A stretch of 64,000 nucleotides of DNA from Gordius sp. MW1. Taxonomy: Eukaryota; Nematomorpha; Gordioida; Gordea; Gordiidae. The stretch is from assembly GCA_964036665.1 (NCBI GenBank), contig OZ038526.1:9052001-9116000 (forward strand). Reading direction: 5' to 3'. Below, in pieces: positions 23,034-35,700 of this stretch; within the stretch, counting starts at the first letter, position 1, and every line of letters begins with the position of its first letter. The notes beneath the pieces are model-generated. The model saw nothing but the letters and a program-made list of their open reading frames with translations. It searched no databases and had not been told where the DNA came from. A program made the position numbers and the translations under genes.

Positions 23034-23815
23034 ATTTTGGTAAGAAGTTTAATAATATTGCATGCGCGCACGTTGATCCCAAATGCGAATTTTTTCCGTA
23101 ATGACCTGTTTTTTTGGCTATACACCGTATCTCTCTAAATAGGTTTAATTTGCGCATGGTGTGCTTTATATATTTGGCTGGTTACCGGAACGTCGCATGT
23201 GTGAGAGGTAATACCATCGTAGTCAGGTCCAAGGTTACTCTTCGTGGAGTTCATAGCCCCCAGGTAATTATGAAAGTCGGAGGTGGTAATTTTTTACACA
23301 TAGGGATGTCGCTGGTGCCCGTGTCGGCACCGATAGCTGATGTGTGGTATAGCGACGTCACCGAGGATTTAACGGAAATATTCGTACTCTAGTGGTAAAG
23401 AGGCTAGTAGCTCTCAATGGGGAGCGGTCTGAGCGACTTAAAGTGACGAAAATGTTTCTGTCTATCTTTCTTGGGGGAAAGCAAGGAAACTTCTTTGGGA
23501 TGCATTAAACGAAAACTTGTAGTAGAATTACGTGGTCAATCGTTAGCCATCGATTTAACCAACAAACCCTTCCCCCCCCCCGTATGGTTCAAATTTTGGT
23601 GAATGAAATCAAATTGAAAAGATCATCAGAGACGATCTTGGAAACGTATAATGCAGTTCGATACGTAAGCCCGAACAGGCGACCAGATAAAAACGTATAC
23701 TGTTTGTCAGAAACTCCGGTCCGACGACCGTGCTGAGAGAGTCAACACTTAGGTCGGAGGAAGCTATCTTAAAAAGGATGGTGTTGTGGATGCAGGCTTC
23801 TCCCGCCGCGTGCTA
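23034..23815. other. Unidentified segment between direct repeats
   Basis: Less AT-rich than its surroundings, with a 92-codon open frame at 23114-23392 that I do not recognise. Nothing resembles Gag or Pol. A non-autonomous LTR element (TRIM-like) is one possible reading but is unproven. Confidence 0.35.
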
Positions 23816-24088
23816 GAGCCATCTGCGCTACGAGCATTAATGGGATTTTCTTCGTATTGTGACCCCGTCGATATATATTTCCTATTAGTCGCGTTTCAAT
23901 AATATAATAGCAGTTTTTTTCATAGTTCTTAGATATGTAAACTTTTGCGCAATTTGGTAGTTCCCCTCCTATTATAGTATTTTTCGCGCGATTCTATATG
24001 TGGATTAAAAATTCATAAAACTCAAGTAAGTAAATATAATTTGGGTGAAAGAAATCATTCTTATTGGTTATAATTAACTATATGAATA
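23816..24088 (+). repeat. Direct repeat 2 of a pair
   Basis: Partner of 22769-23033, same orientation, starting about 1.05 kb further on. Confidence 0.7.
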
Positions 24089-24382
24089 CTAAGTCTTATT
24101 ATTTAATTTTAAACATATAGCTAGGTCAAAAGCTTGAGCAATTTCTAGAATTTCCGTACCTCTGTCATTTCTTAAGCCGTAAGCCCGATCACCGTGATTT
24201 CTTTCATACCTTCCTCTAGCTCCAATATGAGCCCATCTTTACCGAATTGAGTGAGCCTATCTTCAAGCTACAATCGAAAGCAATCTTTTTCCACCTCTGA
24301 GCAACCACTGTGAGAAGTAGTGATGGTAATTTGCTCCAGTGGGCATTGCTCACTGTGAGCTCTGTCCCCTCACAAGCACTGT

Positions 24383-24411
24383 GTATCCTACTCTACTCAT
24401 GAGTAGGATAC
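24383..24411. repeat. Perfect 11-bp inverted repeat (hairpin)
   Basis: GTATCCTACTC and GAGTAGGATAC flank a 7-base loop. It lies in a stretch (24300-24560) with GAGCA and TGCTC motifs like the palindromic elements at 4299 and 32498. No gene ends here, so a terminator role is unlikely. Confidence 0.7.
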
Positions 24412-24689
24412 AGTATTAGATGAAAATGCTGGCGAGGCGAAGGGGTAGTAGCAAAAAGTAACTCATGTATAGAGCTGTGTGCCTGAGCAGCATTATAAGT
24501 TAACTAACAACTTTAATATGAGCAAATGCTATGAGTAAGCAGTTTCTCTAAACTGCTCATAGCATCTCATATCACATTATAATGTGTTGTTTTGTTTTAA
24601 TACATTCTGTTGTTCAACAATAATATGGCTATTTGCATAGACGTAAGTAGGATTTCCTCAAAGGGGGGGGGGTATAAAATTTGTAAGAT

Positions 24690-25155
24690 GACAATTTTAA
24701 TATAGTTTAAATTTATATTTTATCGTTTTTAAGAACAGATGTCAATGTTATAATTTTATTAAATGTGCGAACTAATTTTTTTTGCAATTTTCTTTATATA
24801 TGACTAAAATATGTTTATTGATATTAAAATTTATTTTTTATACATGCCCAAAAATTTTATAAAAATTTATTTAATTATAAATTTTTGAATTTTCTGTCAC
24901 ACCCAGGTGGTAATAATTTTTTTGACAATTTTAATATGGTTTAAATTTATATTTTATTGTTTTTAAGAACAGGTGTCAATGTTATAATTTTATTAAATGT
25001 GCGGACTAATTTTTTTTGCAATTTTCTTTATATATGACTAAAATATGTTTAATGATATTAAAATTTATTTTTTATACATGCCCAAAAATTTTATAAAAAT
25101 TTATTTAATTATAAATTTTTTAATTTTCTGTCACACCCAGGTGGTAATAAATTTT
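24690..25155 (+). repeat. Tandem duplication, 234-bp unit, two copies
   Basis: Copies start at 24690 and 24924 with GACAATTTTAATAT and each ends with TCTGTCACACCCAGGTGG. They are nearly identical and AT-rich, with no ORF. Confidence 0.9.
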
Positions 25156-25857
25156 GGAAATTTGGAATGTATTAAGCTTCTCCCTTGTTGTGCTTGTGGC
25201 TCTGGTGTCGACTAAAAATTGTAATATTATCTAACAAAATTATAAAATTACAGATCTCTCCTGAGAAACTTGTGAAGAAATCTCCAAAATTGACTCATCT
25301 CTTAATGAATTATTTGCCATAAAAATTTTTGGGTTAAACGAATAATAAAATGGGGAGAGAGGAGGACTTTTAAAAATCAGATTATGAAAGAAATGCTATG
25401 CCTATTATGAGAGATAGGGAAGAGCGGATAGGCGATATGTCACATAAGGCATAAGTAATTAACACATTTGCTGAGCAGATTAATTGCGATATGTCACATA
25501 ATTAATTAACACATTCGTTGAGCAAAATGGATGAGCTATTTGCTATCAGCAAATGCTCCTACAAAACTACTTTTATTTAAAGTTGTAAACAAGCTAATAT
25601 TCCTACTGCTTGAGCTTGTATTTGCTGTTACAACTTAACATCTTGAGCATTTTACCTCTCTTGATGACAAAGCTCCTGCGTCAGAGCACATATGCTAGAT
25701 ATGTGTTTACGTCCAAGTCGGAGCGTTAGAGCAACTTTACAACTATAGTGAGAAGCATATGCTGATATAACGTTTATCGTAATAAATTTGAGAGATGTAT
25801 TACCATAATTCTATCATTAAATCTATTAACATCAACGATACTTTGTTAAATCCTTCT

Positions 25858-26045
25858 TATAACACTAAACCGACGCCATTCCGATGCGTTTCTGTGCCGT
25901 TAAAATAGAATCCAAATCCGTCACCTATATATTTAGCTTTTTGCCCCTTCCATTTGGTCTCTTATATACAAGCGATATAGCTTTTTCTTTTCCTTAGAAT
26001 GTCAGCCAATTCTCTGCTCTTGCCTGTCATTGTACCGATATTCCA
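25858..26045 (-). pseudogene. LINE endonuclease-domain fragment
   Basis: Reads WNIGTMTGKSRELADILRKR, then after a frame change ETKWKGQKAK and THRNGVGLVL. These are the conserved N-terminal motifs of the apurinic-type endonuclease of LINE ORF2, which nicks the target DNA. It is only about 190 bp, with a stop between the blocks, so it is a dead fragment. Confidence 0.8.
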
Positions 26046-26781
26046 TGACCCATTTTATCCTATGCAAACTCATGTCTTTAACCGCTTCAGTTTCTGGAGA
26101 GAGGGCTAGCCTTCGTTTATTTCCCACACATTCCAGCGAATAATGCGCGCGTCGCTTAAAGGAAACGCCTTACCTTGGTTGCTGTATAATACATTTTGGT
26201 TATGGAATGAGAGTATTGTTTTGTTATCCCTACTTTCCATGCCTGATAGAACTATGTTATATTTGGGCGCTTGACTACCTTATTCTTTTTAATGCTACAT
26301 TGGTGAATTTAACTTTTGTTTAGACCGACTCGTATTGAAAGGTCAATCTAGCACTTCCATTTCACTAGCACTCCTTCAAAAGTCCAGAAATTTTAGTCTG
26401 ACCCTTTACTAAGAACCTTGTCAATAGGGTGACCCCACCAGTAACAAACAATAAATTGTATTTAGCTAGCAAAGGTATAGCATCTTGGATCACGAGAGCA
26501 CCCTAGCTCAACCACCACTAAAAGGTATTTTTGGCTCGGTTGAGGGAAGTGACAGCTCACTAATAATATATATTAGTTTGAAATTCCTCTGCATGACTCA
26601 CTTCAGCTAAAATGGAATTTAAAGCTATAACTCACGGTGCAAACTTGAATGATTATCAATTAGGCTATCATACCCTTGAACATTGAGAAATGTATTAATC
26701 ACGTGACACAAAAATATAATACATAACTAATTGGCGTTAAAGGAGCGTTACAGCTTAATAAAGGTTTATGCATCGTATATA
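26046..26781. other. Spacer downstream of the opsin gene
   Basis: No gene recognised. It should hold the opsin 3' UTR on the minus strand, but no convincing AATAAA signal was identified. Confidence 0.4.
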
Positions 26782-29700
26782 TTAAAGGTAAGTTTCGCGT
26801 TCGTCCAAATCTGGGCTATTGTTTGTGCCCAAGGGATAAATGTTTCTAATTGGTGTCCCTACGTCTAATAATACCGCGCTAGACCGTCGTCTTAAAATAT
26901 TTTTACGTATAAATTGTCTTTGGGGGTGAAAAGTTTCTTCTTCTTCTTCAGAAATTTGACAATCAATTTCTGGTGTCACGTTTGATAGCGCATTTGTTAA
27001 GCCTCGGAGTGTAGTTCCAGTTGCCCGAGACATCCTAGTTCCCCTATTTCTCAGTAATTGGGAGTGACTGCAAGGCATGGTGTTGATCATAGGAAAACAT
27101 CGGAAACAAAGCGACAGTCTTGAGCACAAAGCCTATGCATTAATTAAAGTTAGATATTAAATTTGTATATTATAGCTCTGACTTTAAATTTATACCGTTA
27201 TGTATGATCAAAAATTTCCAGGATCGACGCTATATAAAAGCTAAATAAATTTGAAATAAAACATTCTCCTTATAGCAATTTTTATTAAGTTAATTTTTAG
27301 ATTTAAAAAGTGTATTTATCTTTTAGATGTAATATAATAACTGCAAATATCGCCTTCTTTTAGGCGATCGCTCTCAATAAATGGTTATCACTACCTAACA
27401 ATTGTAGCTCACAAATGTATTAAAACACAAATAATTTTTAAGAACTTACCTTTCTAAATAATTTATGAAAACACAAATATATGAATGGGTTGTAAACAGC
27501 GCTGGTTTTAGCCATCAATGCGGTAATGGCAGAACTTATTGGGTTGATTAGATGGCCATATCCCAACACCCCCATCATGTACACAGTAGCGTATGGGCCC
27601 CAGGCAAATAGGTATCTAACATATAATTCGGTAAAATATAATCATGTGGCATAATTATTAAAAAGATTTAAGGATTTATTTGTGAGCACGACTTCTAGCC
27701 TGCAATTGCTTTATTTACAACCCCTTTATTAAATACAACAAGTCTTAAGCATTTTCCCTAAATTTATAACCCTTAATGCTTTTTAATATTTAATACAATA
27801 ATTGTCCACTTTTGTGATTATATTTATAAATATTAAATCGTACTTTTAATGTGCAGTCCACGTGATCAACAATAACTAAAACCATCTGGTCAAAAATGCT
27901 TTCCTAAAACAAGATCATGTTTTTATTGATGACCGTCCCCAAATGTATAACACTTTAAATACTTAACTAAGGCTTAAAATTAAATTCAAATATTCAATAA
28001 TCTAAAGGTTAAATATCTAACATGACTTCTTAATATTTAAAATTAGTCAAAATTTTGGTCATGCTTATTAATAACAAAGGAGTTGGGATAAATAATAACT
28101 AAGAAATTAGTTGAGGTTTTCTGATTTTTAGGACCGCTACCCATCTTTCATTTATTTTTTAACGTGGGGTTGAATAAGGAAAGATGTTATAAATAGATTC
28201 AAAATATATTTGTAGATTTCCCTATGGCAATAAGTACTCGCAAATTTCCTCTTTAGCCTAAGAGTTTTTTGATCTAGATAATTACTTTACTAAGTTTGTC
28301 AATCCTGGTGACAATAGCTTTGACTCAATTCAAGATTTGCTTGAAAAATAATTTCTTATCAATTCAAGCGGTTTTTAGTTAATTAATGTTTGTACATATA
28401 ATAAAAAATAATAAGCTTTTTGTTTGTAAATATATAAATTTTCATAAATAACTTTTAAAGTAACTAATTTGAACTCTTTTTCCTTCTAAATAGTAGGAAT
28501 TTGGGACTGAACTATTATCTTTTACAGTAGAACGATAAATGTAACTAATTTAATTTTTTAAAGGACCTTTAACAACTTTAGCTAAAGCCTGTGTTAAACC
28601 CACAAATTTGTATGTTATAATTATACTCCTGAACCAGTACAACCCGTATAGACTTCAGTATGTATGCTTTGCAAATTAACTTTTAAAATGCCTTGTTTTT
28701 ACTCCGTAAAACTTAACTTTCTATTTCAGGTTTAAAACTAAGTTGCATCTCATCAGGTATGTCAGCCTAATATACTACCAAAGTTTATAGTCAAGGCAGG
28801 GGGTTTTGTTTACACTTTTTAATATATTTCAATAAACTTACTATAGCTTATTTATATTAGCCATAACACAGCTCTATTTTACATTTCGCCTATGTTATTT
28901 TAAATAATTGAACATAAATAAATATTTAAATATAAATGATCTTTCTTGTGCTAGTATATCTGCTTTTCCCTTGAGTAAATTTGCCTCCTCCCACGGTTTT
29001 AATGTAACAATAGCAATAACAAAATACACAACAAGCTGGTTTAATTTACCAAATAGCAATCAACTATTATACCTCGCAATTTTTTATACCACTGCACCGA
29101 AACCGAAAAAATAATGCCTATATCATTAAACGGAAATAAAAAATAATGATGTTTAGATCTTCTCTAAAAATATTGTGCATTAAACTAATTAAATAAATTA
29201 ATACCCTATAAAGCATTTGTGTATCTTATAAAATTTTAGATATGCGATTCAGACAATATACACTTGTTCAAAATTTTAAGCCTTCCAAACCCCGTTAAAG
29301 GTTTAGTTGCTAATTTTGAGTCTTAACAATTAGTGCCCTTAGTCATTTTGATAATGCAGGTTATACATATATATCATTTTGCTGAATCTTTAGCTAGATC
29401 ACATGTATTTAATAGCAAGTACTTGCTGTTTACCCTACGATTAAGTATATAGGTATTTGGGCCAATTTTCTATCGCGATTGCAATTATTATTAGTGTTTG
29501 TGGAACTTGGATGCCCTTCTGTTATTCCTTGAGGTTGATGCAGACGGCTATGTATGTTGGGGCGATTTTGCCTCAAAACCTTTAAAATACCCCAATGCGA
29601 TAGCACGATGATAAATAATGGTATTAAAAAGCAGAAGGTGAATAAGCAGTAGTTGTAGCCTTTGAAAATAATTTCCTAGATAGGTGTAAGAAATGGGAGC

Positions 29701-32700
29701 AATTAAAATAGGCCAACTCCATGCTTTAAAAGTTAAATTCATTAAATAAGACTATACATAAAAAATTCAATTATGTTTAAATTGTGATTTTATAATAATA
29801 TGTGTTTTTATTATATTCGTTTGCTATGTATATTTATTATATTATCATTTCTAAAAATATTTTCATAGACATAAGGTTACCCTAGATTCTAGATCATACA
29901 CCCTATTAGTTTTACCTGAGAAAGATAATTCACCGAACATCCGGTTAAAGTTCCTTCGAGCACAAATTCGTTAATGCCAAAAAATGGTAATATAGACCAA
30001 AACAAGCAATATAACCAAACAACTCCGATGCATACTAAAGACTTTTGTGTACTAATTTTTTTCATCAGGAGCGAATTGCTGATTTGATAATAGCGGTTAG
30101 CGGCAATTAACGCCATCATGTTGATGGAAGCTAGGCCAAAGAGGCAGCCGCAAAATCCGTAAAGTTTACACCCTTATATAACAAAAAGTGGCAACAGTAA
30201 TAAAAACATATTTAAGAGTTATTTCATAACTTACCATATTCGCCAAAAGTCCAACGGCCATAGAAATTGGCTACGATGCTCATTGGACAATTGCTCACTA
30301 GCATCATGAGATCTGAAAAAGAGAGGCTAATCAAAATGTAATTCAAAGCGGTTCTCAGTTTTCCCTCTCTAGATTAAAAAAGGCAAGTTAAATATACAGA
30401 TGTTAAAATGTAGCGATAATTACGCTTTCCGAAATGATTGGACACATATTAAGATAAGTCCCAGATCGACGATCACAAAAGTTTATAAATAAATTGTTGC
30501 ATAAAACTACAAACGTTGATTGTTTTTTCTCGTGATGGTAGAGCCCTGCATTTACTGATTTAAATTTTTCAACCCGGGACCCGACCCGACTCGAAAGCGT
30601 TTTAATTTGTCCACCCGAACCCAACCCGAAAGCATTCTTAACCCAAACCTGACCCGACCATAAATTTAAAAAAAGTTATGGTGTAAAATTGATTTAGATC
30701 ATGGGCGTACGCAGGTTTTGAATTAGGGGGGTGGGACAAAAAAAAGGTATTGACATTTTCCTGAGAGCAAAAAAAAAAGTCTCCACTATCTAAAAAGGTC
30801 GCCATTATCCAAAAATTTTCCTGAGAGCAAAAAAAAGCAACTGCCCTAAATTAGGCAGTGTAAGCAGCCAGACCCCCTGAGCCCCCCCCCCCTGGCAAAT
30901 TAGGGGGGGGGGCAGGGGGTTTGCTGCCCCCCTCCGGCTAATTAGGGGGGGGGGGGGCAAAACATAATTTTTTTAATTTGTAGGGTTTTTGTATTGAAAA
31001 AAAAAAATTAGGGGGGGGGGGGCCCCCCCCCTCGTGCCTTCTCCCCCTGCGTACGCCCATGATTTAGATAGTTTTAAATGGCAATAAAATGTTATCTCCC
31101 TAAAAAACATATTTAACAACGTTTTAAAACATGTTTGCCAGATGTAAAAGCATTGTAAAAAATGCATTTATAAAAGTCTTTTATTAATCCAAATATCTTT
31201 CTTAACAAGCCTTTCATTATCTTCAGTAGGCACCTTAAAAAAATAAGAGGCAGAAATTCTTAAACTTTGTCTAAATTAAAATGAGTCTGTCTGTATGCTC
31301 AAGTAATTTTGATTTTAAGGCTAATAGCACAGATCTATAAAAAAAAACATCCTGCAATCATATCAATAATTCTCATACAGAATTATGCGCTGAACTACAA
31401 TCTGTTTTTAGTTTTTTTTCCAAAACTCCCAGTTTTTTATATAAACAAGATAAGATTAAATGCAAAAAATGTCCTTTTAACCTTTTTCGAGGCTATATTG
31501 CTGCAGCACTTTTAATTTATATTGAAAAAATATTAATTTATTTCTGTAGATTAATGTCATCTATACGTCCATTATTTTAGTTTTGTTTCACCTTTATATT
31601 TAAATGTATTCGCACTTAAGTGGAGCCCTTCCCCTTATTAAACTTCGCCCCACTACGGTTGGAAAACGGAGTACATTAGAGTACATCCGTACGCTATGTT
31701 TACTAACACCAATTTTTCCCTTTTCCCTCCACGCCCGCCCCCTTATCTAGCCAAGAACACACGGGAGTGGAGGAGATAGAGGAGAGTAGGAAAGGGTGAG
31801 AGAGATGTGTTAGTAAACATAGCGTACGGATTTTAGAAGATTTTTACCCTAATAAGAGTATTGACTTTAATGTACTCCGTTTTCCAACCATAGTGGGGCG
31901 AATTTTAATAAGGGGAAGGACTTCACGTAAACGCAAATAAATTTAAATATTAAGGTGAAACAAAAAAAAACTAAAACATAGGACTAGATGACCCTTTAAT
32001 CTACAGGAATAAATTAATATTTTTCAGTCTAAATTAAAAATGCCGTAGCAATATAGACTCAAAAAAAAGTTAAAAAGGGCATTTTTGCACCTTATTTAAA
32101 AACTGGAAGTTTTGGAAAAAAAACTAAAACAGACTATTTTCAGCGCAAATTTTTTTATCGGAATTATCGATTCGATTGCGTTTGGTTTTTTTGTAGACTT
32201 GTGTTATTATAAACATTTAGCGGACTTGAAATTTTTTCTTAACTTTTATTGAAATAATTACGTTAGTAAACTTCAAGTTATTCAACCATAAATACGCATG
32301 GGAATGCCCTGCCCCTCGTAAATTAAAAAGTCCGCGCTGGGTATTACACCTCCCCGCCCCCCTATATTTATCCGAAAGAAACTTTTTTGTATATAGTGCT
32401 AACATTTGTAGATTGTGCAAATATCTTAATGTAGTTTAGTTTTTTAATTTAAAGATCTGACTTGTCGTCAACAATTCAATAAATTTCGAACCTTTAAGTG
32501 TACACTATATTTGTTAAATTGCTAACTTGCCTCAACTCCAGCTACCATCTGCTCGAGTTTCTGCTCGGCCCTCGAGCATTTTTTTATGCTATTGTTTTGC
32601 CTAGTGCACCGAACAGCGAGCACATATTGTGCTAATGCGCATATTAAGCAACTCAGTGTGCGTGCTCGCGCCTGGAATTTGAAGCAAGTTAGCAATTTAA

Positions 32701-35700
32701 CAACTCTAGTGTACACAGAGTGTGGCTATTAAATAAGCAGGCCAATGCGCATATTAGAAATTGTGATCAGACGAACCATCCTATACTATGTAGAGACCTG
32801 CAAAATCGATTTATTTAAGGCCCGAACCCGCAATTTAAAATGGGAAAAAAATCAGGCCCGGTGTAATATCCATTTCTACGACGCTCAAAAAAATCGACAT
32901 GCCAATCAAAAAATTTTCTTAAAATTTGAAATTAAATTTCTATAGACTAACACAAACGTCAATCAACAGATATTTTTAGTTAATAACCTATAATATCCAC
33001 AAAAAATATTGATTTCAACCATGGTTTACAAGCTTAATTAAAATTTATCATTTTTTAAATAAAATTTATCATATTTGCACACTGCATTGATTTATCTTTT
33101 GATGTGTGTTTTTGAGCTTGAGCTGATGATCATTGATCTATGTTTATAAGCCTATCCTTTTAATTTTTAAATGTAATTTTGGTAAAGCTTATAACCTGAG
33201 CTGATATAATTTATAAAGACAATATTGTATTTGGTACATTTAACAACCTAAGGGATATTTGAGTGAGTATTTAAATACATTGAGCTTTAGCTAATGATCT
33301 TTATATCTATGTTTATAAGCCTATTTTTTTAAATGTAATTTTTGTAAGGCTAATTGATAAACTCAATATTGTATTTGGTACATTTATAATAACCTACCTA
33401 AGGGATAGCTGAGTGAGTAAATACATTGAGCTTGCGCTAATGATCATTATATCTGATCTATGTTTATAAGCCTATCCTTTTAAATGTAATTTTGGTAAAG
33501 CTAATTGATAAACTCAATTGGTACAATTATAATAACCTTAGGGATATTTGAGTTAGTATTTGAATACATTGAGCTTGAGCTAATGATCATTATATCTATG
33601 TTTATAAGCCTATCCTATTAATTATTTTTATTGTCTATAAGCTTAAAACTAAGGTAAAGTTTATAACTTAACTTAGGCTAATTCTATATAATAAAAGATT
33701 TTAATTGCTATGCAATTTATGGTTTTAATAAGCTTCAAATGATTACGTGCATTTTTATACAAAATTAGAGATATTAAATGGAATAAAATACATATGCTTG
33801 AGCTTGACTAAACTGATATTCATAAATTTCTTGATCTAACCTAAAAACTATTATGAAATACATGTTAAAAAAAGATTTGATAATATACTTAAATGGCTAA
33901 ATTAATAGTTTGTTATTGATTCTCTAAATTTTAACTTATTATTTAGATAATTATGCATAGTAATTACTTGAAATATTTTGAAAGTCTTGTGTCGTCATTT
34001 TAGTGTCTTCAAAAAAAATACATGTTTTTGTGCCAAAACTAACCTATTGTGCTTTTAGGAATATCACGTGATATGGCATATAACTCGTTATTATGCCATA
34101 TTAACCAATAGGAATGTTCGATTGAGTGTCGTCGTTTTTTAAATGTCGACGTTTCAGATGATTACACCGGCCCGGGCCCGGATTTTAGCATCTCTAAAAA
34201 CAAGGTCCGGGCCCAGCCCGGCCCGGAATTTTTATAATTGCAGGAATTTAATCAAACTCAATTTTGGTAAAATTTTTAATTAAAAAATAAAACGCACATA
34301 ATATAATTATAAATCGATAAGGGAACTATTTTGATGCAAAAAAACACAGGCATCAAAAATTTTCGCGTTTAAATTTGCTCTCCGGACTTCATAAATCCGG
34401 CCCGCTGATGAAAAACACCTCTCACTCGAGGCAGATGAAGCAGGTGTCGAAAAAATCTTAAAACAAGGGAGCTAAGCCCTAGAAATTGACCACTGTGGTC
34501 TTTCCACTACGCCTCTGGATTTCGAATCAAATGAATATTTCAAAATTATTTAAATTAATATAGTCTCTAATTAAAAATTTCGCCTAGATGGCATAAATGA
34601 GAGTTTATCTTTTATTTAGTTTCGGTACACGTACAACGGGTTATTATCTTGATTTATTATAAATCTAGAATGTTTATGTATATAAATAAAATCTCCGCAT
34701 ATAAGGTTAATGCATATCAAAATATATTATTTATAGTGATTTACAGCGTTTACCTGTACTTTTGCATTTCGTATTCCTCTCCTGCACACTAGTAGGAGAG
34801 AAAAGGGGTAATGTATCATAGCGTTTAACATGAAACGCTTCAGTGTTCCAAGAAAAATTAATTTGATAAAATGTGAAAGCATGTTAAACGCTATGATGGA
34901 TTACCCCTTTTCTCTCTTACTAGTGTGCAGGAGAGGAATACGAAGTGCAAAAGTTTAGGTAAATGCTGTTTGTTAAAGTTTCCCTTTACTGCATATTGTA
35001 TATCTCAATACACATACCACATATTATATAATGAGTAATATATAAATAAATTTTAAATCAAGTGCATCGTGTGTATTTGAAGCCACAACCCATCTCTTCG
35101 ATTCGAATGTTAATATGGCCCATGAGACCTATTATATTTTTTTAATTTCGCATTTTATTAAACCCCATTTTTGAAAATGACTATTTTTTTATAAATTTAT
35201 CTTCTCAATTTTCTAAAGGATAAATAGTATTATTTGACAAATTTCAAAACATTAAAATTAGATAAATAAAAGGTTAAAATTAATATTTATAAAATTATTT
35301 TATATATATTTATTATTTTTGATATATTTTGTAATAATCATATGTTGCTTTAAAGACACATTATGCACATAGGTATTTTAATTTTATATTTTTTGAATTA
35401 TGAATCGTGGTACCATACCTAGAGCCCTGCAAAATAAAATTTCTTCTGTCCGAGCCCGGCCCGAGCCCGACTTCTCGATTTTTAATTTTCCCGAGCCCGG
35501 CCCGAGCCCGAAAGACTTTTTTTATTTAGGCCCGACCCGATTTTTCGAAGCAATGCTGTGCTACGTTCAATTTCTTATATACAGCAGCAAATTAATTATA
35601 AATTATTTTTTGATAACTGGTTTTGTTCACCAAATTTGCAAGTCGTACTCGCTCAAAGAGGGATTACAAAAGTATCTTCCAAAAAATGTGGTGTATATTT

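Noticed and set aside
24383..24411. Transcription terminator hairpin
   Set aside because: Strong stem, but no gene ends nearby and this is a eukaryotic repeat region.
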